The notes: generated by a model not told the origin, from the sequence alone. Positions 1 through 10,792 are shown, counted from the stretch's first letter. The stretch: DNA of 64,000 nt from Desulfosporosinus hippei DSM 8344 (GCF_900100785.1 NZ_FNCP01000013.1:62001-126000); one strand, 5' to 3'. Program-made: numbers and translations.

Positions 1-432
1 AAACGCTCTAAGATACAAGAAAATGATATATTGTTGACCATTGCAGGCACTATAGGTAGATTTGCAATGGTAACTGACAACATATTACCTGCGAACACTA
101 ATCAAGCCATAGGTATTATTAGAGTAGAAGAAAAAGTAATCAACCCTCTGTATGTTCTCAATTCTTTTATGTGCAATTGCCATAAAGATTTCTTAGAATC
201 AAAAGTTGTACATGCAGTACAAGCTAACCTAAGCTTGGGGATTATTGGTAATTTGCCTATGATTATTCCAAGTGAAAAAGCACTTAGGGAATATTACGGT
301 TTAGCAACTCCAATTTTTGAAATGAAGAGACAATGTATAAGTGAAAACGAAATCTTAATAACTATTCGTGATGCTCTTCTTCCAAAACTTATGAGCGGTG
401 AAATAAGAGTAACTAACGAGGAGGTGTTATAG
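1..432 (+). CDS. hsdS: Type I restriction specificity subunit HsdS, C-terminal part (5' end outside window)
   Basis: The reading frame is open from base 1, so the gene begins before the window; the ATG/TTG codons near base 31 are internal. The visible 143 residues look like the second target-recognition domain plus distal conserved helix of an HsdS subunit, including the typical ending LPKLMSGEI. HsdS recognises the DNA sequence for the HsdM methylase and HsdR translocase. It ends at a TAG directly before the hsdR start, and hsdR's ribosome binding site (GAGGAGG) lies in its last codons, so the two are co-transcribed. hsdM is presumably upstream, out of view. Only half the protein is visible, so specificity cannot be judged. 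Confidence 0.85.
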   Translation, partial: KRSKIQENDILLTIAGTIGRFAMVTDNILPANTNQAIGIIRVEEKVINPLYVLNSFMCNCHKDFLESKVVHAVQANLSLGIIGNLPMIIPSEKALREYYGLATPIFEMKRQCISENEILITIRDALLPKLMSGEIRVTNEEVL

Positions 433-3400
433 ATGGCCAATAACTTCTATGAATCCCACTTAGAAGAAGCAACTCTTGAGTGGTTTGAAGAGCTGGGATA
501 TCAAATTATATTTGCTCCTGACATTGCTCCTGATGGTGAATATTCTGAGCGTAGGGATTATAGTGATGTTATTCTCTCTGAACGTCTCAAAGAAGCTCTT
601 ACAAGAATCAATCCCAAGCTCCCAAGTGATGCCATAGAAGATGCTTACAGACAAATCAGTGTACCTCAAAACCCTAGCTTACTCATGAACAACCAGGCTT
701 TTCAAAAGATGATCACCGACGGAATTGATGTTCAAGTTAAGCAAGCTGATGCCAGTTACAAGACCGAGAAAGCCTATGTGTTTGATTATATAAAACCTCT
801 CAAGAACGAATTTATAGTCGTTAATCAATTCACCGTTATTGAGCATGGCGTTGAAAAACGCCCAGATGTGATTGTATTCGTTAATGGAATTCCCTTAGTG
901 GTTGTTGAACTAAAAAATGCTGTTAATGAAAATGTCAACATCACTGATGCTTACAATCAACTTCAAACTTATAAGTCCAAAATTCCTTCCCTATTTACCT
1001 ATAACTCCTTCATGGTAATCAGTGATGGCATTAATGCACGAGCAGGTACACTAACTTCTGATGAGGATCGATTTATGGCTTGGCGAACTATTGATGGAGA
1101 AGATTTAGCACCACTCGCTATTCCTCAACTTGAGGTGCTGATTAAAGGGATGTTTCAACGAGAGCGGTTCCTAGATATTATTAAGCAGTTCGTCTTGTTT
1201 CAAAGCGATGGGAAGGATACTTTCAAAATCCTTGCAGGTTATCATCAATACCATGCAGTCAACAAGGCTGTAGAAAGCACTGAGCGAGCTACTAGGGAAA
1301 CAGGAGACAGACGAATAGGGGTCATATGGCATACACAAGGTAGTGGGAAGTCACTTTCAATGGTCTTTTATGCAGGAAAGCTTGTTATTAGCGAGGAACT
1401 TGGCAATCCTACCATTGTAGTCATAACAGACAGAAATGACCTAGATGATCAGTTATTTGGGACATTCTTTAAATGTAAAGATATACTTCGCTCAACCCCT
1501 GTCCAAGCAACTGATCGATCAAATCTACGTGATCTACTTAATAATCGTACCAGTGGGGGCATTATCTTTACCACAATACATAAGTTTGCACCCGAAGAAA
1601 AAGGCGACAGCGTACCAATGCTCACAGACCGTAAGAATGTAATAGTCATGGCAGATGAAGCACACCGCAGTCAATATGGGTTTGGTGCTGACATTGTCAA
1701 AAGTGATGATGAAGCCAGTGTAAAATATGGCTATGCAAAATACATGCGTGACAGCTTGCCTAATGCTTCTTATATTGGGTTTACTGGTACGCCAGTAGAA
1801 CTAACAGACAAGAACACTCGTGCAGTGTTTGGGGATTACATAGACGTATACGATATGACGAGGGCAGTAGAAGATGGGACGACTGTTAAGATATTCTATG
1901 AAAGCAGAATAGCCAAACTAGAACTTCCTGATGATATGAAACCAAAGATTGATACTGAATATGATGAGATCACAGAATATCAAGAGTATAGTCAAAAAGA
2001 AAAGCTAAAGAGCAAATGGGCAAGACTAGAGGCCATCGTTGGTGCAAGTGAGCGAGTTAAGCTAATCGCCAATGATATTGTAGAGCATTTTGAACTAAGA
2101 GAACATGCTCAGGTAACTGAAGGCGGTAAGGCCATGATCGTTGCTATGAGTAGAAGGATTGCCATTGATCTTTATAAAGAAATTGTGGCAATACGTCCTG
2201 ATTGGCATAGTGATGACTTGATGAGTGGAAAAATCAAAATAGTTATGACAGGAAGCTCTTCTGACCCTGCAGATTGGCAACAATTCATCGGCACAAAGGC
2301 AAATCGGGAAACACTAGCAAAACGGATGAAGGATAAAAATGATGAACTTAAACTAGTTATTGTTCGTGATATGTGGCTTACAGGGTTTGATGTTCCAAGT
2401 ATGCACACAATGTATATTGATAAGCCCATGCAGAGTCATAACCTAATGCAAGCTATTGCGCGTGTGAATCGGGTATTCAGGGAGAAACAAGGTGGGCTTA
2501 TTGTAGACTATATCGGCATAGCTGAAAAGCTAAAAGAAGCACTATCCCAATATACAGAGAGCGATAAGAAAACTACAGGGGTTGATACTGAGATAGCTTC
2601 ACAGGTCTTGCTTGAAAAGTACGATCTGATCAAGGAAATGCTTCATGGACATGATTACAGTAAATTCTTTAATGGTAAGCCTAGTGAGAAGATGCAAGCA
2701 ATCGTTGGAACGATGGACTTTATTATAGAGCTTCGTGAAGATCGGAAGAATGACTATATCAATCTAGTTACCGAACTTGCTAGAGCGTATTCGCTATGTG
2801 CCACAACAGATATTGCCGAACGATTAAATATGGAAGTGGGCTTTCACAAAGCAGTTAAGGCAAGTATTGTGAAGATCATCGCGGATGACGACAAAAAGAA
2901 AACAACGTCCCAACTAGATAGTGAGTTAAACCAGTTAATTTCTAAGTCCATATCATCAAATGAAGTTGTCGATATACTCGCTTCCGTAGGTCTTAACAAA
3001 CCGAATATTGCTATACTCTCAGATGAGTTCCTTGAGGAAATTAAAGGTATGAAACAGAGGAACTTGGCAGTAGAACTCTTAAATAAATTGCTTAAGGGAA
3101 ATATTAGGTCTTTTTCAAAACGTAATCTGATACAATCCAAGAAGTTCTCTGAATTGTTAGAAGCATCCATTCGAAAATACCAAAACCGAACAATAGAAAC
3201 AACTCAGGTAATTATGGAGTTAATTGAGCTTGCAAAAGAAATCACAGAAGCCGAAAAACGCGGTGAAAGCACAGGACTAACATCCGATGAATTAGCCTTC
3301 TATGATGCTTTAGCGGATAATGAGTCGGCTTGTGAGATAATGGGTGATGAGGTTCTTAAACAAATAGCAAGAGATTTAACACAAGCAATTAAGAAGAATA

Positions 3401-3564
3401 TTAGTGTAGATTGGTCAATTCGCGAGAGTGTTCAAGCAAAAATGAAGATGATAATCAAGAGACTTCTTAAGAAGTATGGTTATCCCCCTGATAAAACGCC
3501 CAGGGCAGTAGAGATTATCATGGAACAGACCAAGCTAATGTGTCAAAATGAGAGTGTAGCGTAA
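433..3564 (+). CDS. hsdR: Type I restriction endonuclease subunit R (HsdR)
   Basis: 1043 residues, a normal length for HsdR, the ATP-driven translocase/nuclease of a type I R-M complex. An N-terminal PD-(D/E)xK nuclease is visible ([10 protein letters not shown] followed by VVVELKN near residues 140-160). The SF2 motor has Walker A HTQGSGKS at about 299-306, DEAH at about 407-410, motif III FTGTP and the later helicase motif [11 protein letters not shown]. The C-terminal third is helical and would bind HsdM/HsdS. The ATG is preceded by GAGGAGGTG. The frame is intact and all motor motifs are present, so it is probably active. It cuts unmodified invading DNA and opens the defence island that follows. 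Confidence 0.97.
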   Translation: MANNFYESHLEEATLEWFEELGYQIIFAPDIAPDGEYSERRDYSDVILSERLKEALTRINPKLPSDAIEDAYRQISVPQNPSLLMNNQAFQKMITDGIDVQVKQADASYKTEKAYVFDYIKPLKNEFIVVNQFTVIEHGVEKRPDVIVFVNGIPLVVVELKNAVNENVNITDAYNQLQTYKSKIPSLFTYNSFMVISDGINARAGTLTSDEDRFMAWRTIDGEDLAPLAIPQLEVLIKGMFQRERFLDIIKQFVLFQSDGKDTFKILAGYHQYHAVNKAVESTERATRETGDRRIGVIWHTQGSGKSLSMVFYAGKLVISEELGNPTIVVITDRNDLDDQLFGTFFKCKDILRSTPVQATDRSNLRDLLNNRTSGGIIFTTIHKFAPEEKGDSVPMLTDRKNVIVMADEAHRSQYGFGADIVKSDDEASVKYGYAKYMRDSLPNASYIGFTGTPVELTDKNTRAVFGDYIDVYDMTRAVEDGTTVKIFYESRIAKLELPDDMKPKIDTEYDEITEYQEYSQKEKLKSKWARLEAIVGASERVKLIANDIVEHFELREHAQVTEGGKAMIVAMSRRIAIDLYKEIVAIRPDWHSDDLMSGKIKIVMTGSSSDPADWQQFIGTKANRETLAKRMKDKNDELKLVIVRDMWLTGFDVPSMHTMYIDKPMQSHNLMQAIARVNRVFREKQGGLIVDYIGIAEKLKEALSQYTESDKKTTGVDTEIASQVLLEKYDLIKEMLHGHDYSKFFNGKPSEKMQAIVGTMDFIIELREDRKNDYINLVTELARAYSLCATTDIAERLNMEVGFHKAVKASIVKIIADDDKKKTTSQLDSELNQLISKSISSNEVVDILASVGLNKPNIAILSDEFLEEIKGMKQRNLAVELLNKLLKGNIRSFSKRNLIQSKKFSELLEASIRKYQNRTIETTQVIMELIELAKEITEAEKRGESTGLTSDELAFYDALADNESACEIMGDEVLKQIARDLTQAIKKNISVDWSIRESVQAKMKMIIKRLLKKYGYPPDKTPRAVEIIMEQTKLMCQNESVA

Positions 3565-3582
3565 GAATACGGAGGCATTAAA

Positions 3583-3807
3583 GTGGCAGATATCAAATTT
3601 GAAGTTAAAGAAACAATCGGTGTCCTATCTGAATCAGCCAAAGGATGGACAAAGGAGCTTAACCTAGTTAGTTGGAATGATAAAGCCCCAAAGTATGATC
3701 TACGAGAATGGTCACCTGATCATACAAAGATGGGAAAAGGTGTTACAATCACCATAGACGAACTAAAGAAGCTAAGGGATGTACTTAACTCAATAGCTTT
3801 AGAATAA
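3583..3807 (+). CDS. PC4/YdbC-like single-stranded nucleic-acid-binding protein
   Basis: A 74-residue protein starting at GTG with GGAGG 7 nt upstream. The sequence resembles the bacterial YdbC branch of the PC4 coactivator fold: a basic strand region with GWTKELNLVSWND, then KYDLREW, GKGVTIT and a C-terminal helix. Proteins of this fold bind ssDNA or RNA as dimers. It starts only 18 nt after hsdR and probably shares its transcript. A role with the restriction module is inference from position; similar small proteins also occur as unlinked genes. Confidence 0.78.
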   Translation: MADIKFEVKETIGVLSESAKGWTKELNLVSWNDKAPKYDLREWSPDHTKMGKGVTITIDELKKLRDVLNSIALE

Positions 3808-3938
3808 TCCATAGGGTTGGTTTTGGGGATGTGTATAAGGATTATCTTAGGCTCTTTTGCCACTACCATTCTTGTTACAAGAGTCAGGGGATAACAAAAG
3901 GTTTAGGGTTTGAGAATTGGTTTAAAGGAATGGATCAA

Positions 3939-4298
3939 ATGATTAAAGAGAGGTATTTCGGCCTTCTTGGCATGACAATAGAAAAAGAGATCATTCTCGG
4001 CTCGCTCTTGTTCTTTTTGTTCAGTGTGCTTGATGGCGCACTAACACTATGGGGGCTGAGACTAGGAGTAATTGAAGAAGTGAATCCCTTGATGAAGTGG
4101 TTAATTTATAAAAACTCAATTGTGTTTATGGTATTCAAGTTGTCTATACCAGTTATGCTTGCTTTTGTTTTATGGAAAATAAGAAATAGATCTCGTAAGT
4201 TTGTTGCTTGTTCAATGGGGCTTGTTTTGATGGTTTATTCTATTGTTATGGTATTTCATGTTTATTGGATTACTGGGGTAAGTCCTAGGCTTCATTAA
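3939..4298 (+). CDS. Small multipass membrane protein (DUF5658-like)
   Basis: About 119 residues with three hydrophobic segments (FFLFSVLDGALTLWGLRLG, then VFMVFKLSIPVMLAFVLW, then the last about 20 hydrophobic residues). The motif around LDGALTLWGL...EVNPLM resembles the DUF5658 family of uncharacterised membrane proteins. The frame is open further upstream, but AAAGGA at 3924-3929 favours ATG 3939 (or ATG 3930). Nothing in the sequence shows a function. Confidence 0.65.
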   Translation: MIKERYFGLLGMTIEKEIILGSLLFFLFSVLDGALTLWGLRLGVIEEVNPLMKWLIYKNSIVFMVFKLSIPVMLAFVLWKIRNRSRKFVACSMGLVLMVYSIVMVFHVYWITGVSPRLH

Positions 4299-4568
4299 AG
4301 AAGAACCTGATCTATATAAAGTTATCTAAAAGGTGTGTGCTAAAAAGCAGGGGAAAACAGTTTAAACCCTTGTAGATAGCACCAATTGGAATTTGAATTT
4401 GTACAAAGAAGAGAGAAGGAAAAGGAAAGTTCCTCCAGAAAAGAATCATAACTGGTCAGAGCAGATACATAGAGTGAAACAAGTTTAGTTGGTTATTAAG
4501 GACTTTTATTAACAAGTTGGTACTCCCTGGTTACGAAAGTTTAATTGAATATTTTTGGAGGCTGTGGC

Positions 4569-7500
4569 ATGTACGACGTTAACTGGGACATGTTTAATAT
4601 TAAAAACAAAGATAAAACAACTGCTTTTGAAACAATGTGTAGACATTTGTTTATGAGGAAATTCTCCATTTGTGGATATAATTTTCAATCTAATTATAAT
4701 CAAACTGGATTAGAAACCCAGCCAGTAAAAAATAAAGATGAATGGTATGGATTCCAATGTAAGTTTTCAACAAGCAATAATAATAATGCGTTGTATAAAG
4801 AGATATATGATTCACTAAAAAAAGTGTACACGCTCTTCCCCAATACACTTAACCATATCTATATCTATACTAATGCAGATATCAAACCTATCTGCACTGA
4901 TGAAGAACTTGCGGACAAGGAAAAATCAAGTGACCGTATAAATATAAGTAGAGATGCAAAAAATCATAATGTCCAATTACATTGGATTATAAAAGAAAAC
5001 TTTATATCAATATTAAATGAAACAGCTAATCTTGATATATATAAGCTGTATTTTTCTTCAGAACAAGAACTAGCCTTCATGGATAGTTCGATTTCAGTTG
5101 AAGACAGAACTTTTTTAAATTCAAACTCATTTTTGAACCTATTATTAAATAATGAAAAATTAAGTGATAAATGGTGCGAGATATATGAAAATAAGGTAAG
5201 CATTATTCTTGGAAGTGCTGGTACAGGAAAAACAGAAATTTTAAAAATAATGTATATAATTTGTCAAGAAGAATTTTTGGACAATTATAAAAACAGCACA
5301 AGTTCAACAGGAAATATTCCAGTTTACATTAGATTTCGAGAATGTATAACTGGTGATTTAGAAGGATTGATCAGGCAAAGATTGAGTGATTACAATATAA
5401 ATATTACAGATTCGAAATACAATTTTGTATATTTTCTAGATGGTTTGGATGAAATTGCAAACAAGTATATCGATAAGATAATATCGTATATTTCTATTGT
5501 AAATCAACGAGTAAATACAAAATCAATAATTATCTCGTCAAGAAAAAATTCTATCAACCTTTCTTTTTTATACAGAAGCATTTCCCCCCTGAACCGCTAT
5601 ATCATAAATAAAACAAATGTGGAATTGATCGATTTGTATTTTGAAAAGAGCCAAGATGTTTACAAATTAACGACTTATAAATCGATAAAATCAAACATTG
5701 AAACACTTCTTAGAGAGATAGACGATATTTTTTCCATTAAGTTGTTATGGCAAACAATTGAGGTTATAAATGCAAATACTGCAAAAATCGAATTGATAGA
5801 GAAGTCAATTAGTTATTTGACAACAAGCTATAGTAAAATAAATACCTTACCTATTCCTGAGATAAAACATGAAAATATAGAGAACCTTGGTGCGGAAATC
5901 TCCTATTTTTTACATAATAATAACAAATTAAATATAAGCCTTCATGAATTACAAGAAATTATTTCAAAAGAATATGAAAAATTATCATACTTGGGTATTG
6001 ATGAAGTAATATCATGCATAGCCGAGATGTTTTTTGATGTTGTTTTAAAAGAGAAAAATCAATATATTTATTCATTCAAGCACAAACGATATCAAGAGTA
6101 TTTTTTATATAAAAAAATAGTTGAGATTTTTTTTGATGATCCATTTATTTTGAGAGAATTACATCTTTTAACTAATAAAGATTTTATTTTAAATATTTTC
6201 ATGAAAAAATGCTTGACAGAAAGCCTGAAAAAAAATAGAGATGCCTTGAAAACGTTAACACTGAGATTTTATGAAGCCTATTTAGGCAAGGAATATTGGT
6301 CAGATTATCAAGATTCTTTAATCGGTTTAAGATATGATTACGGTGTAGGTAGTGAATCATATTTGGGTTCAAAATATCTATTAGATTCTCTTACGATAAA
6401 GAATAATGAAGAATTATTCTTGCTGTTAGATAATGAAGCATTATCTCTAAAAAATTTCTTAACTTCAGAGAACTTTTGGTTATTTATAAAAGACCATTAT
6501 CGCTTTAACAATTACGATATAAGAGAGATGCTTATAAAATATTATTCGTTAAATGAAGATTTTATTAAAGACGCTATCAACAATGACCCGTGTGCTTATT
6601 GGCACTCTATTTGTATGATAGATGGGGTTAACCCGAAAGACATTTACCAACAATGCATTGGAAGTATTGAATTAGAGAAGAACACCGATTTCGATTATAT
6701 TGAATCCCATAGAAACGAAGAACAATTTTTGGTAGTAGGCTTTTTCAAAATGGCATTAGAAGTCCAACCTGATATTGTTATTGAATTAGTTGATACAATT
6801 AGTGTTGACCATCTGGAGGTAATTTGTTATGAATTACTGCGAAATGATAAAATATATTGCTTAGTTACCAATGAAACGGCAATTGTCAGATTAAGAGAGC
6901 AAATTGTTTTAAGAATTGAAAAAAGTCTAGATGATAAATACCAAATTAACACATTGGTTTTATATGGTATTTTGACTAAAAAAATTACAAATAAAGATTT
7001 CTTAGAAGAACGGTTTAATAAAGTTAATATTAGGCATCACATTACGTGGGAAAGGAATATAGAGCTAAATAGCTATCTGACAAATGTATTATCAAATCAA
7101 AATAAGCTATATTCAATTGATTGTAAGTTAGGTACAGAAATCAGAGAAATAATTATTAATAATTACTCAGAAAACAAAGGACAAATATTAGATTTAATTA
7201 TTAATTCGATCAAACAGTATAATTTCATACACGATAATTGGTTCTTTCGAGATAATTCTAAACTAATTGGATTCGCAATTGCAACTTTAAATTTCGATGA
7301 CGAATCTCTAAAATCATTCATAAATAAACTCTTTCAGTATCAAAGCGTGATATCATTATCCATTGTTCTTTATACAGTGTTTATCGAAAATCCCAACTTG
7401 TTTTTTGTATTAAACAATGAGGACATATTATCTGAATTACATGCTGAATCTTCACAAAGACTATCATACTATGATTATAATTCAGAAACAGACTTTATGT

Positions 7501-8678
7501 TTTCAGCAATGGTATCAAAATACAATTTATCAGCAAGTAATAAATTGCTCATAAATGGATTAAATAACAGCATTTACAGACCCGCATTTAGAAAAGAGAA
7601 TCTTGTTTCATATGTTTTGCCATTATGTCTATTAATGGCAGATCAAAATCATTGGTTTAACAAAATTGAAATGGAAATCTTGGCGTACAAAATATTTGAT
7701 ATGCTTAAAATTATGAACGATACAACAGACAGAGGAGACGAACAATCATACTTTAAGTATGTACTAGAATCATGTTTACCAGATTCACCAATATTAAATA
7801 GTTTATATGGCATAAGTTCGTATAATGGATTTTCGAATGACTCTGCAAACTATATCGTAGTAGATTTTAGTCAAATAAATAAAGATAATATTAAAGATTA
7901 TTATAAGTGCAACATTGCAGATTTAAACTATACGAATTTTAACTTCTGGAGGCAACTTATTAGTCTTGGTATGTCTTTTGAGCGTGATCTATCCTCTTTA
8001 TTTGAAATACTCAAAGAGTATCGCTTTCCAGAATCTCATAGGGGCGGTCCGTGCGACTATTTTTCGGTTATAACGGCAGTTTTACTTTCTGACAATAATT
8101 TACGAGATTATGCGATTCAGTTTATTATTGAACAGGGCGGAAGATCAGGATTATTTAATATGATAAGAGCTTTTTCACTTACTGGCAACTCTAAAGACGC
8201 CCAAAAATATATTAACCAGTTATTTAAGTTAACCGAAGCGTTAGTGTATCCAAACAAAAAACAGTATGTGGCCCGTCAATACAAAGCTACGGAAGTTTCA
8301 ATGGTATCAAATGTAGTTTACAATAGCGAAAAAGATGATTGGTTTATACGTGAATCAGAGAGGAAACTAATAAATAAAAACGATGTGAGCATTAAAATTA
8401 TTTGGGATGATGTTGATAGGAATATGGAATTTAACGAGGATTGGGCAATCAACCATCCTGACAAACACGCATATAAAGTCAATTATTACATTTTACATAA
8501 TGATACAAGAATTGAAGAATTTTCACTTGTTTACGTCGATGGATATAGAGCATTGTTACCCGTGCCTAAGATAGGAACAAACATTATTCCACGTAAAAAA
8601 TACAAGATTGCCTTATTAGTTAACGATGAAAAAAACCTGAACTCATATATTAGAAGATCAGGATTGATTGTAGAATGA
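4569..8678 (+). CDS. STAND NTPase with N-terminal nuclease-like domain and NACHT module (Avs/bNACHT-like defence protein)
   Basis: 1369 residues from ATG 4569, chosen because GGAGG lies 7 nt upstream; an upstream in-frame TTG at 4545 lacks a site. Residues 1-150 look like a PD-(D/E)xK nuclease: an acidic residue in TGLETQPV near residue 48 and a QCK motif near 62-64 (GFQCKF). The NACHT ATPase follows: Walker A GSAGTGKT at about 214-221, Walker B FVYFLDGLDEIA at about 286-297, and IIISSRKNS as sensor region. The remaining about 950 residues are helical without obvious motifs, as expected for a ligand-sensing superhelix. Known bacterial proteins with this order sense phage components and then activate the effector. 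Base composition is markedly AT-rich compared with hsdR, suggesting separate acquisition. The effector assignment is motif-level only. Confidence 0.8.
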   Translation: MYDVNWDMFNIKNKDKTTAFETMCRHLFMRKFSICGYNFQSNYNQTGLETQPVKNKDEWYGFQCKFSTSNNNNALYKEIYDSLKKVYTLFPNTLNHIYIYTNADIKPICTDEELADKEKSSDRINISRDAKNHNVQLHWIIKENFISILNETANLDIYKLYFSSEQELAFMDSSISVEDRTFLNSNSFLNLLLNNEKLSDKWCEIYENKVSIILGSAGTGKTEILKIMYIICQEEFLDNYKNSTSSTGNIPVYIRFRECITGDLEGLIRQRLSDYNINITDSKYNFVYFLDGLDEIANKYIDKIISYISIVNQRVNTKSIIISSRKNSINLSFLYRSISPLNRYIINKTNVELIDLYFEKSQDVYKLTTYKSIKSNIETLLREIDDIFSIKLLWQTIEVINANTAKIELIEKSISYLTTSYSKINTLPIPEIKHENIENLGAEISYFLHNNNKLNISLHELQEIISKEYEKLSYLGIDEVISCIAEMFFDVVLKEKNQYIYSFKHKRYQEYFLYKKIVEIFFDDPFILRELHLLTNKDFILNIFMKKCLTESLKKNRDALKTLTLRFYEAYLGKEYWSDYQDSLIGLRYDYGVGSESYLGSKYLLDSLTIKNNEELFLLLDNEALSLKNFLTSENFWLFIKDHYRFNNYDIREMLIKYYSLNEDFIKDAINNDPCAYWHSICMIDGVNPKDIYQQCIGSIELEKNTDFDYIESHRNEEQFLVVGFFKMALEVQPDIVIELVDTISVDHLEVICYELLRNDKIYCLVTNETAIVRLREQIVLRIEKSLDDKYQINTLVLYGILTKKITNKDFLEERFNKVNIRHHITWERNIELNSYLTNVLSNQNKLYSIDCKLGTEIREIIINNYSENKGQILDLIINSIKQYNFIHDNWFFRDNSKLIGFAIATLNFDDESLKSFINKLFQYQSVISLSIVLYTVFIENPNLFFVLNNEDILSELHAESSQRLSYYDYNSETDFMFSAMVSKYNLSASNKLLINGLNNSIYRPAFRKENLVSYVLPLCLLMADQNHWFNKIEMEILAYKIFDMLKIMNDTTDRGDEQSYFKYVLESCLPDSPILNSLYGISSYNGFSNDSANYIVVDFSQINKDNIKDYYKCNIADLNYTNFNFWRQLISLGMSFERDLSSLFEILKEYRFPESHRGGPCDYFSVITAVLLSDNNLRDYAIQFIIEQGGRSGLFNMIRAFSLTGNSKDAQKYINQLFKLTEALVYPNKKQYVARQYKATEVSMVSNVVYNSEKDDWFIRESERKLINKNDVSIKIIWDDVDRNMEFNEDWAINHPDKHAYKVNYYILHNDTRIEEFSLVYVDGYRALLPVPKIGTNIIPRKKYKIALLVNDEKNLNSYIRRSGLIVE

Positions 8679-8847
8679 TTTTGAAATTACCAAAAAGCAA
8701 GTGGTAACTACCATTCCTACCTCTGTCAAATTGAGCGCTTATCTCGATACAACTGATCACCATAAAGAGTTCATCGGATGCCTTGGTGAAGGAAATCTGA
8801 TTAACATACTGGATTTGTGCACTTATTTTGAGTGGCCGTGCATCCAT

Positions 8848-8960
8848 TCGTCTTCTGACCCAGATAAAACTTGACATGGTTACGGGATGTGCTACCCTCA
8901 AGCTTACCTCAGAGAAAATTTTCCTTTGAGCCTCACCTTTATTTGAGGAAGGCAAAAATC
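8848..8960 (-). repeat. Structured repeat, copy A (minus orientation)
   Basis: Read on the minus strand, this segment carries GGTGAGGCTCAAA, then GTAAGC, GGGTAGCACATCCC and ATGTCAAG followed by a GGGTC...ACGA tail. The same order appears at 16598-16739 and 23222-23373. The left arm of the outer stem is poorly conserved here. The segment sits directly downstream of the NACHT gene, in reverse orientation. No coding potential is credible. Confidence 0.55.
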
Positions 8961-9033
8961 GAAAGATCTAGCTAAGCTCCCAAATTGGGGTTCTCTTCCA
9001 GAGCTTTAGCACCCGTGGAGGTTGATATAAATA

Positions 9034-9339
9034 GTGAAGTTTTTCACGGCCAAATTTAAGCTTATAAAGAAATATCAAATGAAGAGTCAAGAAACATCGC
9101 CAGAAGAAGAAACCGAATTGAATATCCTCATTTTCATTAATACTTCGGCAGAATTCTTTGACAGCCATTATGGCTCCCATATGTATGGAGAGGTTGAACT
9201 TTGGTTTGAAAAGGATGCTGGTTGTCTATTTGGCTATTGCAGTGCAACGTATAAAGAAAATGGAACAATCATTGAGTATATCTTTAATGAACAAGGATTT
9301 GAGGAGTTAGATAGGGTCGTACTTGGTACGGACGTTTAG
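9034..9339 (+). CDS. Small acidic hypothetical protein
   Basis: 101 residues starting at GTG, with GGAGG at 9017-9021 (12-nt spacing, rather long). No family recognised. The protein is soluble and acidic, with a compact-looking middle containing GEVELWFEKDAG and CSATYKENG, a style common in small immunity-like proteins. It stands alone between the structured repeat at 8848-8960 and a broken membrane-protein gene. A short hairpin (GCCAGA/TCTGGC, about 9358-9376) follows the stop without a clear T-run. Confidence 0.5.
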   Translation: MKFFTAKFKLIKKYQMKSQETSPEEETELNILIFINTSAEFFDSHYGSHMYGEVELWFEKDAGCLFGYCSATYKENGTIIEYIFNEQGFEELDRVVLGTDV

Positions 9340-9688
9340 CTTCGAGATCAACCCTGCCAGACGTAATATCTGGCGCACTGGCTTTTATGAACATATCAAT
9401 ATGGATGAGTTTGGTATTGATTTCTGCAAAAATTTTTATTGGTAAGGGTGTTCAAGAAAGATCGACCCTTAATCGAGAAAGTTTGTCTGATTTAGCATTG
9501 ACATTATGACGGGAATTATATTGGGCAAATTATCCAGTTAAGAAACTCGCAATGTGCAATTGCTCCAATCGCGAATAGATTTTTATAGATGCCATGATAA
9601 AAACAATGACTGAGGATAAATTTCATTGAGCTGTAATTTTGTTGCAATTTCAGTATTATGGGAAGTTTAAAGAGGAGTGAATAACATC
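9340..9688. other. Intergenic stretch without a recognisable gene
   Basis: Apart from the hairpin just after the preceding stop and the ribosome binding site of the next gene (AAAGAGGAG at 9669-9677), I see no coding frame, repeat or RNA here. Confidence 0.5.
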
Positions 9689-10207
9689 GTGAAAGGTAAG
9701 TGTTTAGAATGTATTGCAATTGCTTATCTAGTAATACTACTATCATTTAATTTAGGAGTTATGGTTTATGCTAATATAACAAGTTACCAATAAAACGTTG
9801 AATTAGATAGAATAGAGAAAAGTGAAAATGTTGAAGATAATCTACAACAAGAAGATTTAAAGTCTTTTAGTCAAAATTCCGATTTAACAAAGAAAATTAA
9901 TGAATCGTTTGATAAAGAATTAAACAACTTAAAACTTTTTGAGGAAGCTGGTAAACGTGCAAATCCAGCACTTAAAATATTCATTATTGGAAAATTTACT
10001 GGAATAATAACAACGACTTTAATGATAATACCAAACATGATTAAGAAATTACTAGACAATTGGGTAAGATATGAGGACGATTGGAGTACAATCAATAAAT
10101 ATCAAATAATCGCATTGGTATCAAATATTCTGATAACCATTTTTCAGTTTATGGGTGCCAAAGGATACTTTGATTTAGGCACAACGATAACTAGTGCCTT
10201 TAAATAG
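9689..10207 (+). pseudogene. Membrane protein gene split by one in-frame TAA
   Basis: A GTG start at 9689 with AGAGGAG upstream opens a frame that begins with a membrane segment (IAIAYLVILLSFNLGVMVYA). It meets TAA at 9791-9793 and then continues open in the same frame for about 137 codons to TAG at 10205. The downstream part has a charged, coiled-coil-prone stretch and two hydrophobic segments (FIIGKFTGIITTTLMIIP and IIALVSNILITIFQF). The reading frame, composition and membrane topology make sense only if joined, so this is a gene with a single nonsense mutation. Stop-codon readthrough is the less likely alternative. No family recognised. Confidence 0.6.
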
Positions 10208-10407
10208 AGTAGGAGACATCTAAAACTCTTTGACAAGTGATAGAATGAGAATCCAGCATATTTGTGCATAAACACATTTTTGTTCATATATTTTTTCTAG
10301 TTAGGCAACATTATGTAAAATTGACCAACATTAGACCTCTGATGAACGGTCGAGATATTGTCGTGAATGTCCAAAGTATATATTATGTACTTCGTCAGGT
10401 TCGTATT

Positions 10408-10440
10408 GTTCTTAAACTTTGACGCATTAGGAGTGTAATG
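10408..10440 (+). repeat. Dispersed 34-nt motif, divergent copy
   Basis: Contains GTTCTTAAACTTTGACGCAT followed by TAGGAGTGTAATG. This matches the layout ATTCTTA-x-ACTGTRACGC-(spacer)-TAGGATTATGT seen upstream of small genes at 29-37 kb. It is the only copy found outside that block. Confidence 0.4.
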
Positions 10441-10684
10441 TAAAAAGAGTCAAAATAATAGTAAGTATTGAAGTAATTTAAAGATAGGGGCGAGGATGAG
10501 CTATTGGAATTATATAAGCTGTATTTTATACGAGTCCCGATGAAGGGATTTTACCTGGCCTGTGAAATGATATACCGTTCCCAGCGAAATTAACATAATC
10601 GTAAGCCTTTATATTAATGTTGCAATATTCCTATATATCGTCACAAGTCAAGTTCCCCAAGTGTTATTCAGCTAAATAGTATAG

Positions 10685-10715
10685 CAATGTTTATGTATAC
10701 GTTACATAAACATTG
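10685..10715. repeat. 13-bp perfect inverted repeat
   Basis: The arms CAATGTTTATGTA and TACATAAACATTG are perfectly complementary with a 5-nt centre (TACGT). There is no T-run, so it is not a standard terminator. It could be a protein-binding palindrome or a transposon end remnant. Confidence 0.55.
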
Positions 10716-10728
10716 TGTTTATTGCGAA

Positions 10729-10792
10729 AAACGATGTCGTTTCTCCACAAACCTTATTGTCACATTGGTTTGTCTGTCAATCAATGTGACAA
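10729..10792. other. Overlapping hairpins with mutually exclusive arms
   Basis: Three complementary pairs are packed together: AAACGA/TCGTTT at 10729-10742, ACAAACC (10747-10753) with GGTTTGT (10767-10773), and TTGTCACATTG (10757-10767) with CAATGTGACAA (10782-10792). The second and third pairs interlock and share a base, so they cannot both form completely. This suggests a switchable RNA or a multi-site operator, but no gene follows on the + strand. Confidence 0.4.

Noticed and set aside
2844-3170. 108-codon minus-strand frame inside hsdR
   Set aside because: Shadow of an intact, motif-supported gene; serine/leucine-rich as expected for antisense of a helical protein.
8650-8955. 101-codon minus-strand frame
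   Set aside because: It runs through the structured repeat at 8848-8960, has no ribosome binding site and no protein-like pattern.
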